A DNA stretch of 33,103 nucleotides from Fulvimarina sp. (GCA_002700095.1 PACL01000059.1:316589-349691), one strand, 5' to 3'. Counted from the first letter of the stretch, positions 23,112 to 31,534 are shown. Notes: generated from the sequence alone by a model not told the origin. A program made the numbers and translations.

Positions 23112-23528
23112 TCATGAGCCTTCGAGCGTTTCCAGAACCGCGCAGTCCGGCACATCACCTCCCGAACATCGGGCCGCCGCCGCCGCAAGCACTATCTCAA
23201 TCCGTCTGAGGTCTGCAATCTTCGTCCGCACGTTCGAAAGGTGGCGTTCGGTACGCTCCTTGATCTCCGCACAAGTCTGGTCGCCGCCGTCAACGAGGTC
23301 GAGAAGCCCCCGAATCTCCTCGATCGAGAACCCAAGCTCTCTGGCGCGCAGGATGAATTTCAGCCGCGAGACATGATCCGAGCCGTAGACCCGGTAGCCT
23401 GCCGCCGTGCGCGGCGGATCGGGCATCATACCGATCTTCTCATAATAGCGGACGGTTTCGAGATTGCAGCCGGTTCGTCGCGCCAGCTCAGCGCGCCGCA
23501 GACCCCTCCCGGACGCGTGATCGCTCAT
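23112..23528 (-). CDS. merR: Mercury-responsive regulator MerR
   Basis: 138 aa from the ATG at 23528; the longer upstream frame overlaps the mer promoter and is non-coding. It has a winged HTH (CNLETVRYYEKIGMMPDPPR, AGYRVYGSDHV) and a long helix. Cys86, Cys121 and Cys129 (QTCAEIK, RCSGGDVPDC) have almost the spacing of the three Hg-binding Cys of Tn501 MerR (82, 117, 126). It represses and activates the divergent mer operon from the operator at 23543-23573. Confidence 0.93.
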   Translation of the reverse strand: MSDHASGRGLRRAELARRTGCNLETVRYYEKIGMMPDPPRTAAGYRVYGSDHVSRLKFILRARELGFSIEEIRGLLDLVDGGDQTCAEIKERTERHLSNVRTKIADLRRIEIVLAAAAARCSGGDVPDCAVLETLEGS

Positions 23529-23542
23529 CGCGAAAAACCCTC

Positions 23543-23573
23543 TTGAGCCTGTAGTTGCTACAGACCTTATAGA
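23543..23573 (+). promoter_or_regulatory. mer operon promoter/MerR operator
   Basis: -35 TTGAGC (23543-23548), 19-bp spacer, -10 TATAGA (23568-23573). The spacer contains a perfect dyad CTGTAG-TTG-CTACAG. This is the textbook PmerT layout. It lies 15 bases from the merR start and about 30 before merT. Confidence 0.88.
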
Positions 23574-23601
23574 AGATCGAGCGGAGGATCGAAAGGCGAA
23601 G

Positions 23602-23997
23602 ATGATGAGCATCACGAACCGGGAACGTTGGCATCCCGCGGAGGAAGTCGGAAGCCGCCGGAAGGACTGGTTCGCGGCCGGAGGTGTCACTGGGGCGGTC
23701 TTCGCGTCAAGCTGCTGCATTGGGCCGCTGGCCCTTCTCTCGCTCGGCGTCTCGGGCGCATGGATCGGCAATCTGACTGCGCTCGAGCCCCTGAAGCCCT
23801 TGTTCGCAGCTATCGCGCTCCTCTTCATCGGCCTCGGGTTCCGGCAGGTCTACTTCCAGCCGAACACGATCTGCGAGCCCGGCTCCGTCTGCGCCCGGTC
23901 GCGATCAGCACTTCTTACCAGGACAGCTCTCTGGTCCGCCACTGTCCTAGTGCTCGTCGCGATCACGATCGACTGGTGGGCGCCGCTTCTTTACTGA
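23602..23997 (+). CDS. merT: Mercuric ion transporter MerT
   Basis: 131 aa, three transmembrane helices. The first holds the vicinal pair C38-C39 in ASSCCIGPLALLSLGVSG, and the cytoplasmic loop has a second pair C91/C97 (ICEPGSVC). These are the known Hg2+ relay sites that take mercury from MerP and pass it to MerA. The start is ATG 23602 or 23605 after AAGGCG. First gene of the mer operon; merP follows 15 bases later. Confidence 0.94.
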   Translation: MMSITNRERWHPAEEVGSRRKDWFAAGGVTGAVFASSCCIGPLALLSLGVSGAWIGNLTALEPLKPLFAAIALLFIGLGFRQVYFQPNTICEPGSVCARSRSALLTRTALWSATVLVLVAITIDWWAPLLY

Positions 23998-24012
23998 GCA
24001 AGGAGGCTTTTC

Positions 24013-24345
24013 ATGAAATCCTATTTCGCTTCCACCGCCGCAGCCGCAGCCGTCCTATTGGGGGCGCCGGCGATCCTGGCGATTCAGAGTTTGCCAGCCG
24101 CCGGTCAGACGGCATCCGCGCAAGCCGAACTCAAGACCGTGGTGTTCGACGTGGAGAACATGACCTGCGCGACCTGTCCGATAACTGTCCGTCTGGCCAT
24201 GGAGGCCGTCGAGGGCGTGCGCTCCGTCAAGATCGATTTCGAGGCGAAAACCGCCACCGTCGTCTTCGACCCCGCGATTTCCAATACCGCGGGGATCCGC
24301 GCCGCCTCGACGAACGCCGGGTATCCGGCAGCGGCGCAAAGCTGA
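24013..24345 (+). CDS. merP: Periplasmic mercury-binding protein MerP
   Basis: 110 aa. It has a long signal peptide with Ala-rich core and an HMA-fold domain with ENMTCATCPITV (C52, C55), VRSVKIDFEAKTATVVFD and a C-terminal AGYPAAAQS. It captures Hg2+ in the periplasm and hands it to MerT. AAGGAGG precedes ATG 24013 closely. The mature domain has the usual length and no damage. Confidence 0.94.
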   Translation: MKSYFASTAAAAAVLLGAPAILAIQSLPAAGQTASAQAELKTVVFDVENMTCATCPITVRLAMEAVEGVRSVKIDFEAKTATVVFDPAISNTAGIRAASTNAGYPAAAQS

Positions 24346-24351
24346 CGTGCG

Positions 24352-24608
24352 ATGAAGGATCGCACCATCACCAGGTCCGGCATCGTTGGCGCCGTGGTCG
24401 CCGCGATCTGCTGCTTCACCCCAATCCTCGTCATTGGCGTTGGCGCAGTCGGCCTGTCGGCCTGTCGGCCTGGCTCGGTTGGCTCGACTATGTGCTCTTG
24501 CCGGTGCTTTTCGTCGCGCTGGGGCTGATCGCCTACGGTCTTTGGCTTCAGCGCCGGGCGGCAGATTGCTGCACGCCCCCACTCGATCGAATACCGAAGG
24601 ACGATGAC
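24352..24608 (+). pseudogene. merF: merF mercury transporter, broken by an 8-bp tandem duplication
   Basis: From ATG 24352 the frame reads KDRTITRSGIVGAVVAAICC (C20-C21) and FTPILVIGVGAVGLSA, the first helix of MerF. There the 8-bp unit CCTGTCGG is present twice (24453-24468). Removing one copy restores WLGWLDYVLLPVLFVALGL, IAYGLWLQRRAADCC, the second helix and the Cys pair. As it stands, translation stops at 24528. The restored frame has no stop before merA and is in the same frame, so the ancestor would read through into MerA. Confidence 0.82.
24453..24468 (+). repeat. 8-bp tandem duplication inside merF
   Basis: CCTGTCGG repeated twice without gap, followed by CCTGG. It is the only apparent lesion in merF and looks recent because both copies are identical and the rest of the gene is intact. 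Confidence 0.9.
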
Positions 24609-26033
24609 ATGGATGCATGCTGCTCAATGCCCCGCCAGGGCAGCTACGATCTCGCGGTGGTCGGCGCGGGTTCGGCCGGATTTTCCGCCGCCATCACCGC
24701 CGCGGACCTCGGCGCGCGGGTTGCCCTCATCGGCCACGGAACGATCGGCGGCACCTGCGTGAATGTCGGCTGCGTGCCGTCCAAGACAATGATCCGAGCG
24801 GCGGAAGCGCTGCACGGCGCCAGTGCTGCTGAACGGTTCCTGGGGCTCACGTGCGGAGTTCGGGTAACCGACTGGCCGTCGCTCATCGCAGCGAAGGACG
24901 ATCTCGTTGCAAGCTTGCGGCAGAAGAAGTACGCGGACCTGCTGCCGGACTACGAAGCCGTGGACTACATCGAAGGCCAGGTGCGCTTCGAGGGCGACGC
25001 CCTCCTGGTCGATGGTGCGCCGCTCAGTGCGGGAAAAGTCATCATCGCAACCGGGGCATCGCCGGTGATCCCGGACATCGCCGGCATCAGGGACGTGCCG
25101 GTCCTGACCAGCACAACGGCGCTGGAACTGACCGAGCAGCCTGCCTCGCTCCTCGTCATCGGCGGCGGTTACATAGGCTGCGAACTCGCGCAGATGTTCG
25201 CGCGTCTGGGAACTGCGGTGACGCTCGTGACGCGGTCCCGTCTCCTGCCCGAAGCCGAGCCCGAGGTTTCGGAGGCGCTGACGGCCTATCTTAGGGACGA
25301 GGGCGTAACGGTCCGGACCGGAGTCTTCTACCGTCGCATCGCGCGTCACGACGAAGGGGCCGTGCTCACCGTGCTCTCCGAAGGCAGGGAAGTGACACTG
25401 AGCGCCGCCCGCGTTCTGGCGACCACAGGCCGGCGTCCCAACGTGGAAATCCTGAACCTTACGGATGCCGGCGTCGAGCTCGACTGGCGCGGCGCGGTCG
25501 TCGTCGACAACCGCATGCGGACCACCCGGCCCGGCGTCTATGCCGCGGGCGACGTCACCGGGCGCGACCAGTTCGTCTACATGGCGGCCTACGGCGCGAA
25601 ACTTGCGGCGAAGAATGCGCTGAACGGCGACAGCCTGGTCTACGACAATGGAGCCATGCCTTGGGTCGTGTTCACGGATCCTCAGGTGGCGGGCGTAGGG
25701 CTGACCGAGGCCGGTGCACGCGCCGCGGGATGTGACCCAAAGACCTCGGTCGTCCCGCTTGATCAGGTGCCGCGGGCACTGGTCGCCAGAGATACGCGCG
25801 GGCTGATCAAGCTCGTGGCCGACGCCAGGACCGACCGGCTGCTCGGTGGCCAGATCCTCGCGCCCGAGGGCGCCGACAGCATCCAGACACTTTCGATGGC
25901 GTTGCAGGTCGGCATGACGACGCGGGCGCTCGGTGAAACCATCTTCCCATATCTCACCACAGTGGAGGGCCTGAAGCTCGCCGCACAGGGATTCGGCAAG
26001 GATGTGGCTAAGCTATCCTGTTGCGCCGGTTGA
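24609..26033 (+). CDS. merA: Mercuric reductase MerA (without N-terminal HMA domain)
   Basis: 474 aa from ATG 24609, preceded by GAAGGACG. The FAD site is DLAVVGAGSAGFSAAITAAD. The redox disulfide is GGTCVNVGCVPSK (C50, C55). The NAD(P)H-binding motif is VIGGGYIGCELAQMFARLG and the second FAD motif is GVYAAGDVTGRDQFVYMAAY. The C-terminal metal-delivery pair C471-C472 is in KLSCCAG, and FPYLTTVEGLKLAAQ includes the active-site Tyr of MerA. All catalytic residues are present. There is no NmerA-type HMA domain; the N-terminal CCSMP may partly substitute. It reduces Hg2+ to volatile Hg0 with NADPH in the cytoplasm. The same frame is open upstream through merF. Confidence 0.95.
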   Translation: MDACCSMPRQGSYDLAVVGAGSAGFSAAITAADLGARVALIGHGTIGGTCVNVGCVPSKTMIRAAEALHGASAAERFLGLTCGVRVTDWPSLIAAKDDLVASLRQKKYADLLPDYEAVDYIEGQVRFEGDALLVDGAPLSAGKVIIATGASPVIPDIAGIRDVPVLTSTTALELTEQPASLLVIGGGYIGCELAQMFARLGTAVTLVTRSRLLPEAEPEVSEALTAYLRDEGVTVRTGVFYRRIARHDEGAVLTVLSEGREVTLSAARVLATTGRRPNVEILNLTDAGVELDWRGAVVVDNRMRTTRPGVYAAGDVTGRDQFVYMAAYGAKLAAKNALNGDSLVYDNGAMPWVVFTDPQVAGVGLTEAGARAAGCDPKTSVVPLDQVPRALVARDTRGLIKLVADARTDRLLGGQILAPEGADSIQTLSMALQVGMTTRALGETIFPYLTTVEGLKLAAQGFGKDVAKLSCCAG

Positions 26034-26070
26034 AACATCGCGCCGCCCAAGACGTTTGCGACGCAGCGAA

Positions 26071-26484
26071 ATGCAATGCCTCATGACCGCCCAGCACGCG
26101 CCCTGGGCGGTCTCGCCCGACGATACGGAACAGAGGGAGCAGCGTGTCCGACCGGACCCGCCCTTCCGGGCCGAGATATTCGCCGACTACGCAGGTCTCG
26201 ATGTCGACGAACCGGAGACGATAGCCGCAGGCATGGCCCTCCACTACACCTCCAGCGTTGGCAGGGGACCGGTCTACTGCGTGATGCGCCGGACGGCCGG
26301 GATGGACTCGCTCGGAGCGGTTGCCGCCGGCGGCGTGAGAATGTCCGTCATCCTGCAGGGGTCAATGACCGACGCTCTCGGTCTCAGCCCGCCGGAAAGG
26401 GGGCGCGAGCTCCGGGATTGGCGACGGCCTCGCATGGACTTTCGCCGCGGCGGTGGCATCGGCCATTGTCAATTTCCGCTCTGA
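26071..26484 (+). pseudogene. DUF1440/YagU-like membrane protein remnant
   Basis: A plus-strand frame from about ATG 26071 reads IFADYAGLDVDEPETIAAGM, ALHYTSSVGRGPVYCVMRRT and TDALGLSPPERG. The GMALHY....G..Y and ALGLS(P/G)P signatures resemble DUF1440-type inner-membrane proteins. Hydrophobic segments are poor and the family's usual end is missing, so the gene has drifted or is shifted; another frame (WTFAAAVASAIVNFRSDEES, 26436-26495) may hold the continuation. The next 240 bases carry no recognised gene. Assignment is tentative. Confidence 0.4.
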
Positions 26485-26737
26485 CGAGGAGTCGGCCGAG
26501 CAAATCGTTCCCGAGATTCCGGGAGAATGGCGGCTGCGCCGGGCCGGTTCAGACCGACGTCCCGAAGCCGGAGAACTCTGGGACGCTCATCGAGACGGCG
26601 ATCGGATGACGGATAGTCGCCCAGGAATGCCGCTCCCGACGCTGGGCGGAGCCGACGTCCTCTGCGACATGGGCGCTCCGTTCGGCTGGACAGCCTCGCG
26701 GCGGCGCGTCCGCCAACTTCAAGGAAAGGAATGAACC

Positions 26738-28084
26738 ATGGCTATCAGCTACGATCTTCTGATTATCGGCACCGGGACGGCAGCGATGGTTGCCGCGATG
26801 CGTGTGCGCGCGGCGGGGTGGAGCGTGGCGGTGGCGGATTTCCGCTCCTTCGGCGGCACCTGTGCCTTGAGAGGCTGCGACCCCAAGAAGATGATGATCG
26901 GCGGCACCGATGCGGCCGACCACGCCTGGCGCATGCAGGGCCATGGCGTGGAAGGAGATACCCATCTCGAGTGGCCAGGTCTCCTCGCCTTCAAGCGCAG
27001 CTTCACCGTTCCGATTCCGGACAAGCACGAGCAGCGTTACGAAGAGAAGGGCATCGACACCTTTCACGGACGGGCGCGGTTTACCGGACCGAACACGCTC
27101 GACATCGGAGGCACGCCGGTCGAAGCGCGACACGTCCTGATCGCTGCCGGTGCGGAGCCGCTGCGGCTCGGAATCCCGGGCGAGGAGCACCTCATCGACA
27201 ACGAGGGTTTTCTGGAGCTCGAGAGGCTGCCCAAGCGGATCGTGCTCGTCGGCGGCGGCTACATCGCTGCGGAGTTCTCCCACATCGCCGCCCGCGCCGG
27301 CGCCAAGGTGACGATCTTCCAGCATGGCGAGCGCATGCTGAAGCACTTCGATCCGGACCTCGTCGGCTGGCTGATGGACAAGTTTCGCGACCTTGGCATC
27401 GACGTTCGGACAGATGCAGAGGTGACCGCGATCGAGAAATCCGGAGAAGGCTATCGAGTTTCGGCGATGGACCTTGACGGCGAACTGACCGTAGAGGCCG
27501 ATCTCGTCGTGCACGCCGCCGGGCGCAAGCCGGCTCTCACCGACCTCGATCTCGCCGCCGCCGGGATCAAGCACGAGAACGGGCGGCTCGTCCTGAACGC
27601 GCACCTTCAAAGCGTATCCAATCCGACGGTCTACGCCGCCGGCGACGCCGCTCAGATGGGACCGCCGCTCACCCCTGTTTCGAGCCATGACGCCAAGGTC
27701 GCTGCCGCCAATCTGCTCGAAGGCAACAAGCAGAGGCCAAACTACGACGGCGTGCCGAGCGTCGCCTTCACGATTCCGCCGATCGCCGCTGTGGGGCTCA
27801 CCGAGGCCGAAGCGCGGGATAAGGGCATGAAGTTCGGGATGAAGAGCGCCCGCGCTGAGGGGTGGTTCACGGCGCGTCAGGCGGCGGAGAAGATCTACGG
27901 CTTCAAGGTGCTGGTGGACAAAGAGACCGACCTCGTCCTCGGGGCGCACTTGGTCGGTCCGCATGCCGATGAGGTCATCAATATCTTCGCACTTGCGATC
28001 CGCCACGGGATCACGGCCGAGAAGCTCAAGTCGACCATGTTCGCCTATCCCAGCGGGGCGTCCGATATTGGATCCATGCTATAG
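26738..28084 (+). CDS. MerA/glutathione reductase-like flavoprotein disulfide reductase
   Basis: 448 aa from ATG 26738 with AAGGAAAGGAA upstream. It has a FAD-binding DLLIIGTGTAAMVAAMRVRA, the redox pair C42-x4-C47 in GGTCALRGCDPKK, the NAD(P)H motif VLVGGGYIAAEFSHIAARAG and the second FAD motif TVYAAGDAAQMG. A dimerisation domain ends FAYPSGASDIGSML. Class I disulfide reductases usually have a catalytic HPT near the end; here Tyr-Pro occupies the place, as the Tyr does in MerA. There is no C-terminal Cys pair. It probably reduces a thiol/disulfide or metal adduct; the true substrate is unknown. It lies in the mer gene cluster. Confidence 0.88.
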   Translation: MAISYDLLIIGTGTAAMVAAMRVRAAGWSVAVADFRSFGGTCALRGCDPKKMMIGGTDAADHAWRMQGHGVEGDTHLEWPGLLAFKRSFTVPIPDKHEQRYEEKGIDTFHGRARFTGPNTLDIGGTPVEARHVLIAAGAEPLRLGIPGEEHLIDNEGFLELERLPKRIVLVGGGYIAAEFSHIAARAGAKVTIFQHGERMLKHFDPDLVGWLMDKFRDLGIDVRTDAEVTAIEKSGEGYRVSAMDLDGELTVEADLVVHAAGRKPALTDLDLAAAGIKHENGRLVLNAHLQSVSNPTVYAAGDAAQMGPPLTPVSSHDAKVAAANLLEGNKQRPNYDGVPSVAFTIPPIAAVGLTEAEARDKGMKFGMKSARAEGWFTARQAAEKIYGFKVLVDKETDLVLGAHLVGPHADEVINIFALAIRHGITAEKLKSTMFAYPSGASDIGSML

Positions 28085-28128
28085 ACGTCGAGGGGGCGGG
28101 GCTGTCGCGGCCTATCCGGCGGGAAAGT

Positions 28129-28812
28129 TCACCCTAAGGTATCAACACTCCCGCTAAGCGTCTCGACGCCGGAATTGGCGTCCTTCAGCGCCGCAATGTA
28201 ATTACGCGGGAAGAGCAAGTGGTTGACCGTTTCCATGCCCATAAAGTCAGCGATCTTGTTCGTGAAAGTCGAGCAGTTATAGGCGACGGCGTGCCAGAGC
28301 GGGCTGTTGCCCTGAAGCTGCCGGATCCGGCCAAGGATACGCTGATACTCTTCCGGTGTGAGTGCAATGGTCATCTCGTTCTGAAGATATCTAATCTCGG
28401 TGTCGCCGTCCGAGAAGCCGGTCTCGGATGGGACCGGGGCGATATGGCCCATGGTATAGACAGCGTTGCCGCCTGCGGGGTGAAGACCGGCGATCTCGGT
28501 CATGTTCGAGATGAGGACTCCCCCATTGTCGTAGGGGACGTTACCGCGCGAATCGAGTTCGCCGAAGGCGACGAACGAATGGCCGTAGCTTTCAGCATTA
28601 CGGGCACGGAAAGAGATGAAATAGGGCTTCGCCAACTGGCCAACGGCGCTTTGCCCCGACCAGGGTGTGAACCGAACCTGCTGATCGGTCCCGGCGAAGC
28701 TCGTGGCAGGAGCACCGACCGTCATGTTCGAATTCGAAGAAGTTGATGAGCAACCGGCAAAGGCCGCGATCAAGATTGCGATCGCAGTGAATTTCGCAAG
28801 AAACTTTGCCAT
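28129..28812 (-). CDS. Lipoprotein with NlpC/P60-LRAT-like (papain-fold) signature
   Basis: 227 aa from the ATG at 28812. The lipobox is IAAFAGC (C21), so it is membrane-anchored. The domain has YGHSFVAFGELDSRG (His first) and later AVAYNCSTFTNKIADFMGM (Cys second). His-before-Cys order is that of permuted papain-like (NlpC/P60, LRAT/YaeF-type) enzymes, so an amidase, peptidase or acyltransferase is possible, acting in the periplasm. It runs convergent to the reductase gene with 44 bases between. The link to metal resistance is unclear. Confidence 0.7.
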   Translation of the reverse strand: MAKFLAKFTAIAILIAAFAGCSSTSSNSNMTVGAPATSFAGTDQQVRFTPWSGQSAVGQLAKPYFISFRARNAESYGHSFVAFGELDSRGNVPYDNGGVLISNMTEIAGLHPAGGNAVYTMGHIAPVPSETGFSDGDTEIRYLQNEMTIALTPEEYQRILGRIRQLQGNSPLWHAVAYNCSTFTNKIADFMGMETVNHLLFPRNYIAALKDANSGVETLSGSVDTLG

Positions 28813-29266
28813 GTCGGTCGATCCCAAACGCGTCGTTGTTCAGCCACTCCGGCCTGAGCATTCACGACTTGCTGTGAAAATATGGGTGAGGAGCAAACCC
28901 CTAGTGGCTGACTAAGGCCTAAGTAGGGTGGCGTCTAGGAAGCGGAGCGTGAGATGACGACTTTCTTGAGTTTTCCGGTCCGTATTCTGGGGATGAGATT
29001 GAGAAGGCCCGCTTCCTTTGGCATCTCCGCCGCGCGCTCGCGCATCCCGAAGTGTCTTGGCCGGCAGCTCGAGGGTAGCGTGACGAGCGAGAACGCTGAT
29101 CCGTTTGCATCCAAGAGCAAGGTGACGCCTTTCTTGAGTGGACGGTGCGCCCATCGGAAAAATTTTCCGATTTCATTGCCGCCATGCCTTCCGGGTACGT
29201 CGCATCAAACCAGGATACCGGACTCGAGTATGGACGTCTCTCTGAGATCATGATATCGATACCTCA
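28813..29266. other. Intergenic stretch with possible gene fragments
   Basis: On the minus strand a 60-codon frame (28935-29120) reads LLDANGSAFSLVTLPSSCRP and LLNLIPRIRTGKLKKVVISR, rather protein-like but without start or known family. The rest is unremarkable. A loose dyad around CCCCTAGTGG (28897-28906) was noted but is not a clear operator. Confidence 0.3.
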
Positions 29267-29656
29267 ATGACGTTGCACCGATCCCATGCTTGGATGCCAG
29301 CTCGGCTGCTGACCGCTTTTGCGGTTGTGCTGAGCATGCTGTTTGCGTCAGTCGGATCGGTTGGGGCGGATATCCCCACAATGTCCACGCAGCCTCCTGC
29401 CTTGTCGATGTCCGCTCAATTGGATGTCAGTGGGATGAGGGAGCATGTGCGCGATGGCGACCATGCTCCGTCCAAGGCTCATGACCACAAGGCTGTCGGC
29501 GGAAGTGACTGTGCGACGCACTGCGTTACGGCCGTCCCGCAGGCCGTCGGGCCGACCGACGCCGTGCCGGTCAGCCGCAGTCTGTCCTACCCGCTCCTCT
29601 CGGCGGATCTGACCGGACAGTCCGGACCCACCACCGAGCGTCCTCCTCGAATCTGA
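29267..29656 (+). CDS. Small secreted protein of copper cluster, unknown function
   Basis: 129 aa. It has a signal peptide (WMPARLLTAFAVVLSMLFAS, cleavage near GSVGA) and a Met/His/Asp-containing region (REHVRDGDHAPSKAHDHKAV). The central Cys pair CATHC is in a short hydrophobic context (VTAVPQAV), and the tail ends TTERPPRI. The layout matches the secreted protein at 4517-4861, which also ends with PPR. His/Met plus CxxxC fit metal binding. Such proteins often head copper efflux gene sets (recalled). The start has a weak ribosome site. Confidence 0.65.
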   Translation: MTLHRSHAWMPARLLTAFAVVLSMLFASVGSVGADIPTMSTQPPALSMSAQLDVSGMREHVRDGDHAPSKAHDHKAVGGSDCATHCVTAVPQAVGPTDAVPVSRSLSYPLLSADLTGQSGPTTERPPRI

Positions 29657-29820
29657 TCGTCCAGGGCTTTTCTCAGCCTTATTGCGTCTTCCGGCCATTC
29701 CTTGGTCGCAAGAAGCGTGGACGTCAGGAATTCGCCCACGGCGAAGCCTGATCCTCTTCCTCCATGACCGGTTCCGCGAGGCGCATCTCGCGGCGAACGG
29801 TATGGCGTTCAGGTTCAACA

Positions 29821-30066
29821 ATGAGATTCTCCATCATTGCCGGCATCCGGCCCGGCCTGCTTCTGGCGGGCTGTGCGGACGCTGCTCGGGGTCTGCCCGA
29901 AACAACCGTATTCCCGTCGCCTGAGGACCCGAGCATTCCCGGCGGAACACTTGGCCAAGCTTCCGTCGTCGGTGCCTATACCCATCGCATTGTCCGCGAG
30001 CCGGCAGGCTTTCGCGGTACGGGCGTAGATATGGCGCCCGTTGCCGGCCGGGAGCCGGCACTATGA
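29821..30066 (+). CDS. Small lipoprotein coupled to a TolC-family gene
   Basis: 81 aa from ATG 29821. Lipobox LLAGC (C18) gives a short lipoprotein. The mature part is EDPSIPGGTLGQASVVGAYT, HRIVREPAGFRGTGVDMAPV, largely unstructured. Its stop overlaps the start of the TolC-family gene (ATGA), so they are co-translated. Function unknown; it may be an accessory to the efflux channel. Confidence 0.6.
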   Translation: MRFSIIAGIRPGLLLAGCADAARGLPETTVFPSPEDPSIPGGTLGQASVVGAYTHRIVREPAGFRGTGVDMAPVAGREPAL

Positions 30067-31517
30067 GGCCGCTGTTCAAGGTGAGCAGCGTCCTTCTCCT
30101 GCCGCTGATCATGTCCGGCTGCGTCGCGGCTTCGGAGACATTCGAGCCGGATCTCGGCTTCAGTGTCGTGTCGGCAGACGCCGGACGCCGTCTGGGAAAG
30201 CAGACGGTCTGGGTCCAGGATCAGGCGCAGGCTGCGGCGGCCAACGAGCGGGTCCGGAACCTGCTCGCGGCAAAATATATCGGCGCCGACGCGGCCGTGC
30301 AGGTCGCCCTTCTCAGCAACAAGGCGTTGCAGGCGGACTATGCAGAGGTCGGATTGTCGGTTGCCGAACTCTGGCAGGAAGGGCTCGCCGTCAATCCGAG
30401 GCTTTCGCTCTCCTACAGCGGGATTGGCGTCGGACGGACGATCGAGGGGCTGATCGCCGCCAACATCATCCGGATGATGACCCGGGAACGGCGCCTCGAC
30501 GTCGCCGAGGTCCGGGTCCTCCAAGCGCAATTGCGGGCCGTCGATGCAACGCTGGCGCTTGCGGCCAGAACGCGTGAGGCTTGGATCGAGGCTGTCGCGG
30601 CCTGGGAGACGGTCGCCTATCTGAACCGTGCGAAGGTCGCCGCGGACGCTGCCGCGGAACTGGCCAGCGAACTGGGCCGGACCGGAGCGATGCCGAAGGT
30701 CGAGCAGGCCCGCGAACAGGCCTTCTATGCCGAGCTGACCGGGCGGACAGCCGAAGCGCGATTGGCCGCGCAACTGGCGAAGGAAAAGCTCTTCCGGGTG
30801 ATGGGCGTATGGGGGAAGAATCTCGATTTCGAGGTTCCGAACGCATTGCCCGCACTGCCCGGCAAGCTGAAGGCCTTCAAGGCGATCGAGGCGGAGGCTC
30901 TTCGCAACCGGGTCGACCTTCAGGTCGCGCGTCTCGAACTCGAGGCGCTGGCGCGGTCCTACGGCCTGACCGAGGCCACGCGATACGTGTCGGACCTGGA
31001 ACTGGCTGCCGGCCTGGAAGTGGAGAAGGAAGTCGAAGAGCAGGAGGACGGAACTGAAGAAACGAATAACGTTGTTTCGGGTGTCATCGAAGTTGGGCTC
31101 GAAATCCCGATCTTCGACAGCGGGCAGGCCCGGCTTCGAAAGGCGGAATTCCAGTACCTGAAGGCCGCCAACCAGTTGGCAGCCAAAGCCGTCGATATCC
31201 GGTCGCAGGCACGCGCTGCCTACAAGGCCTATCGCGGCCGCAGCGAGATCGCCCGACACTACCGTTCTCGCGTCGTGCCATTGCGGACGACGGTCGAGAA
31301 GGAAGCTCTTCTCACCTACAACGGGATGATCACGAGCACCTTCGATCTCCTCGCCGATACGCGGGCGAAGCTCGACGCGATCCTGCTCTCCCTCAACGCA
31401 AAGCGCGAATTCCACCTCGCCGACGCCGCTCTCACCGCGGCCGTCTACGGCGGTGGCGAAGATGCGCCCGAAGCCGCTGGTGACGCCGAGATGGCGTCCG
31501 CCTCCGGCGACGATTGA
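30063..31517 (+). CDS. TolC/CusC-family outer-membrane efflux lipoprotein
   Basis: 484 aa. Signal peptide with lipobox LIMSGC (C20). The OEP repeats have long heptad helices (AAVQVALLSNKALQADYAEV; AQVALNNL-type repeat near VDLQVARLELEALARSYGLT), a conserved LSLSYSGIG beta strand, and a second half starting LEIPIFDSGQARLRKAEF. It forms an outer-membrane channel. It ends with an acidic tail. No RND pump or adaptor gene lies between it and the multicopper oxidase; the partner pump must lie further on or be encoded elsewhere. Confidence 0.88.
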   Translation: MRPLFKVSSVLLLPLIMSGCVAASETFEPDLGFSVVSADAGRRLGKQTVWVQDQAQAAAANERVRNLLAAKYIGADAAVQVALLSNKALQADYAEVGLSVAELWQEGLAVNPRLSLSYSGIGVGRTIEGLIAANIIRMMTRERRLDVAEVRVLQAQLRAVDATLALAARTREAWIEAVAAWETVAYLNRAKVAADAAAELASELGRTGAMPKVEQAREQAFYAELTGRTAEARLAAQLAKEKLFRVMGVWGKNLDFEVPNALPALPGKLKAFKAIEAEALRNRVDLQVARLELEALARSYGLTEATRYVSDLELAAGLEVEKEVEEQEDGTEETNNVVSGVIEVGLEIPIFDSGQARLRKAEFQYLKAANQLAAKAVDIRSQARAAYKAYRGRSEIARHYRSRVVPLRTTVEKEALLTYNGMITSTFDLLADTRAKLDAILLSLNAKREFHLADAALTAAVYGGGEDAPEAAGDAEMASASGDD

Positions 31518-31534
31518 TCGAAAGGATCCGAACG

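Noticed and set aside
24352..24608. Programmed frameshift in merF
   Set aside because: The lesion is a perfect 8-bp tandem duplication, not a slippery heptamer with a structure, so a mutation is the simpler explanation.
23628..26033. An 801-codon open frame spanning merT to merA
   Set aside because: Only 24609-26033 is MerA. The front part overlaps merT and merP in the wrong frame, and its residues are Arg-rich nonsense apart from the merF tail.
26549..28006. A 485-codon open frame on the minus strand
   Set aside because: Antisense of the reductase gene, whose FAD and disulfide motifs are unmistakable on the plus strand.
28894..28930. A possible MerR-type box around CCCCTAGTGG
   Set aside because: The -35 and -10 do not fit the 19-bp layout and the arms match poorly.
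29976..31415. A 479-codon open frame on the minus strand
   Set aside because: It is the antisense of the TolC-family gene. High GC keeps the frame open; there is no signal or domain in it.
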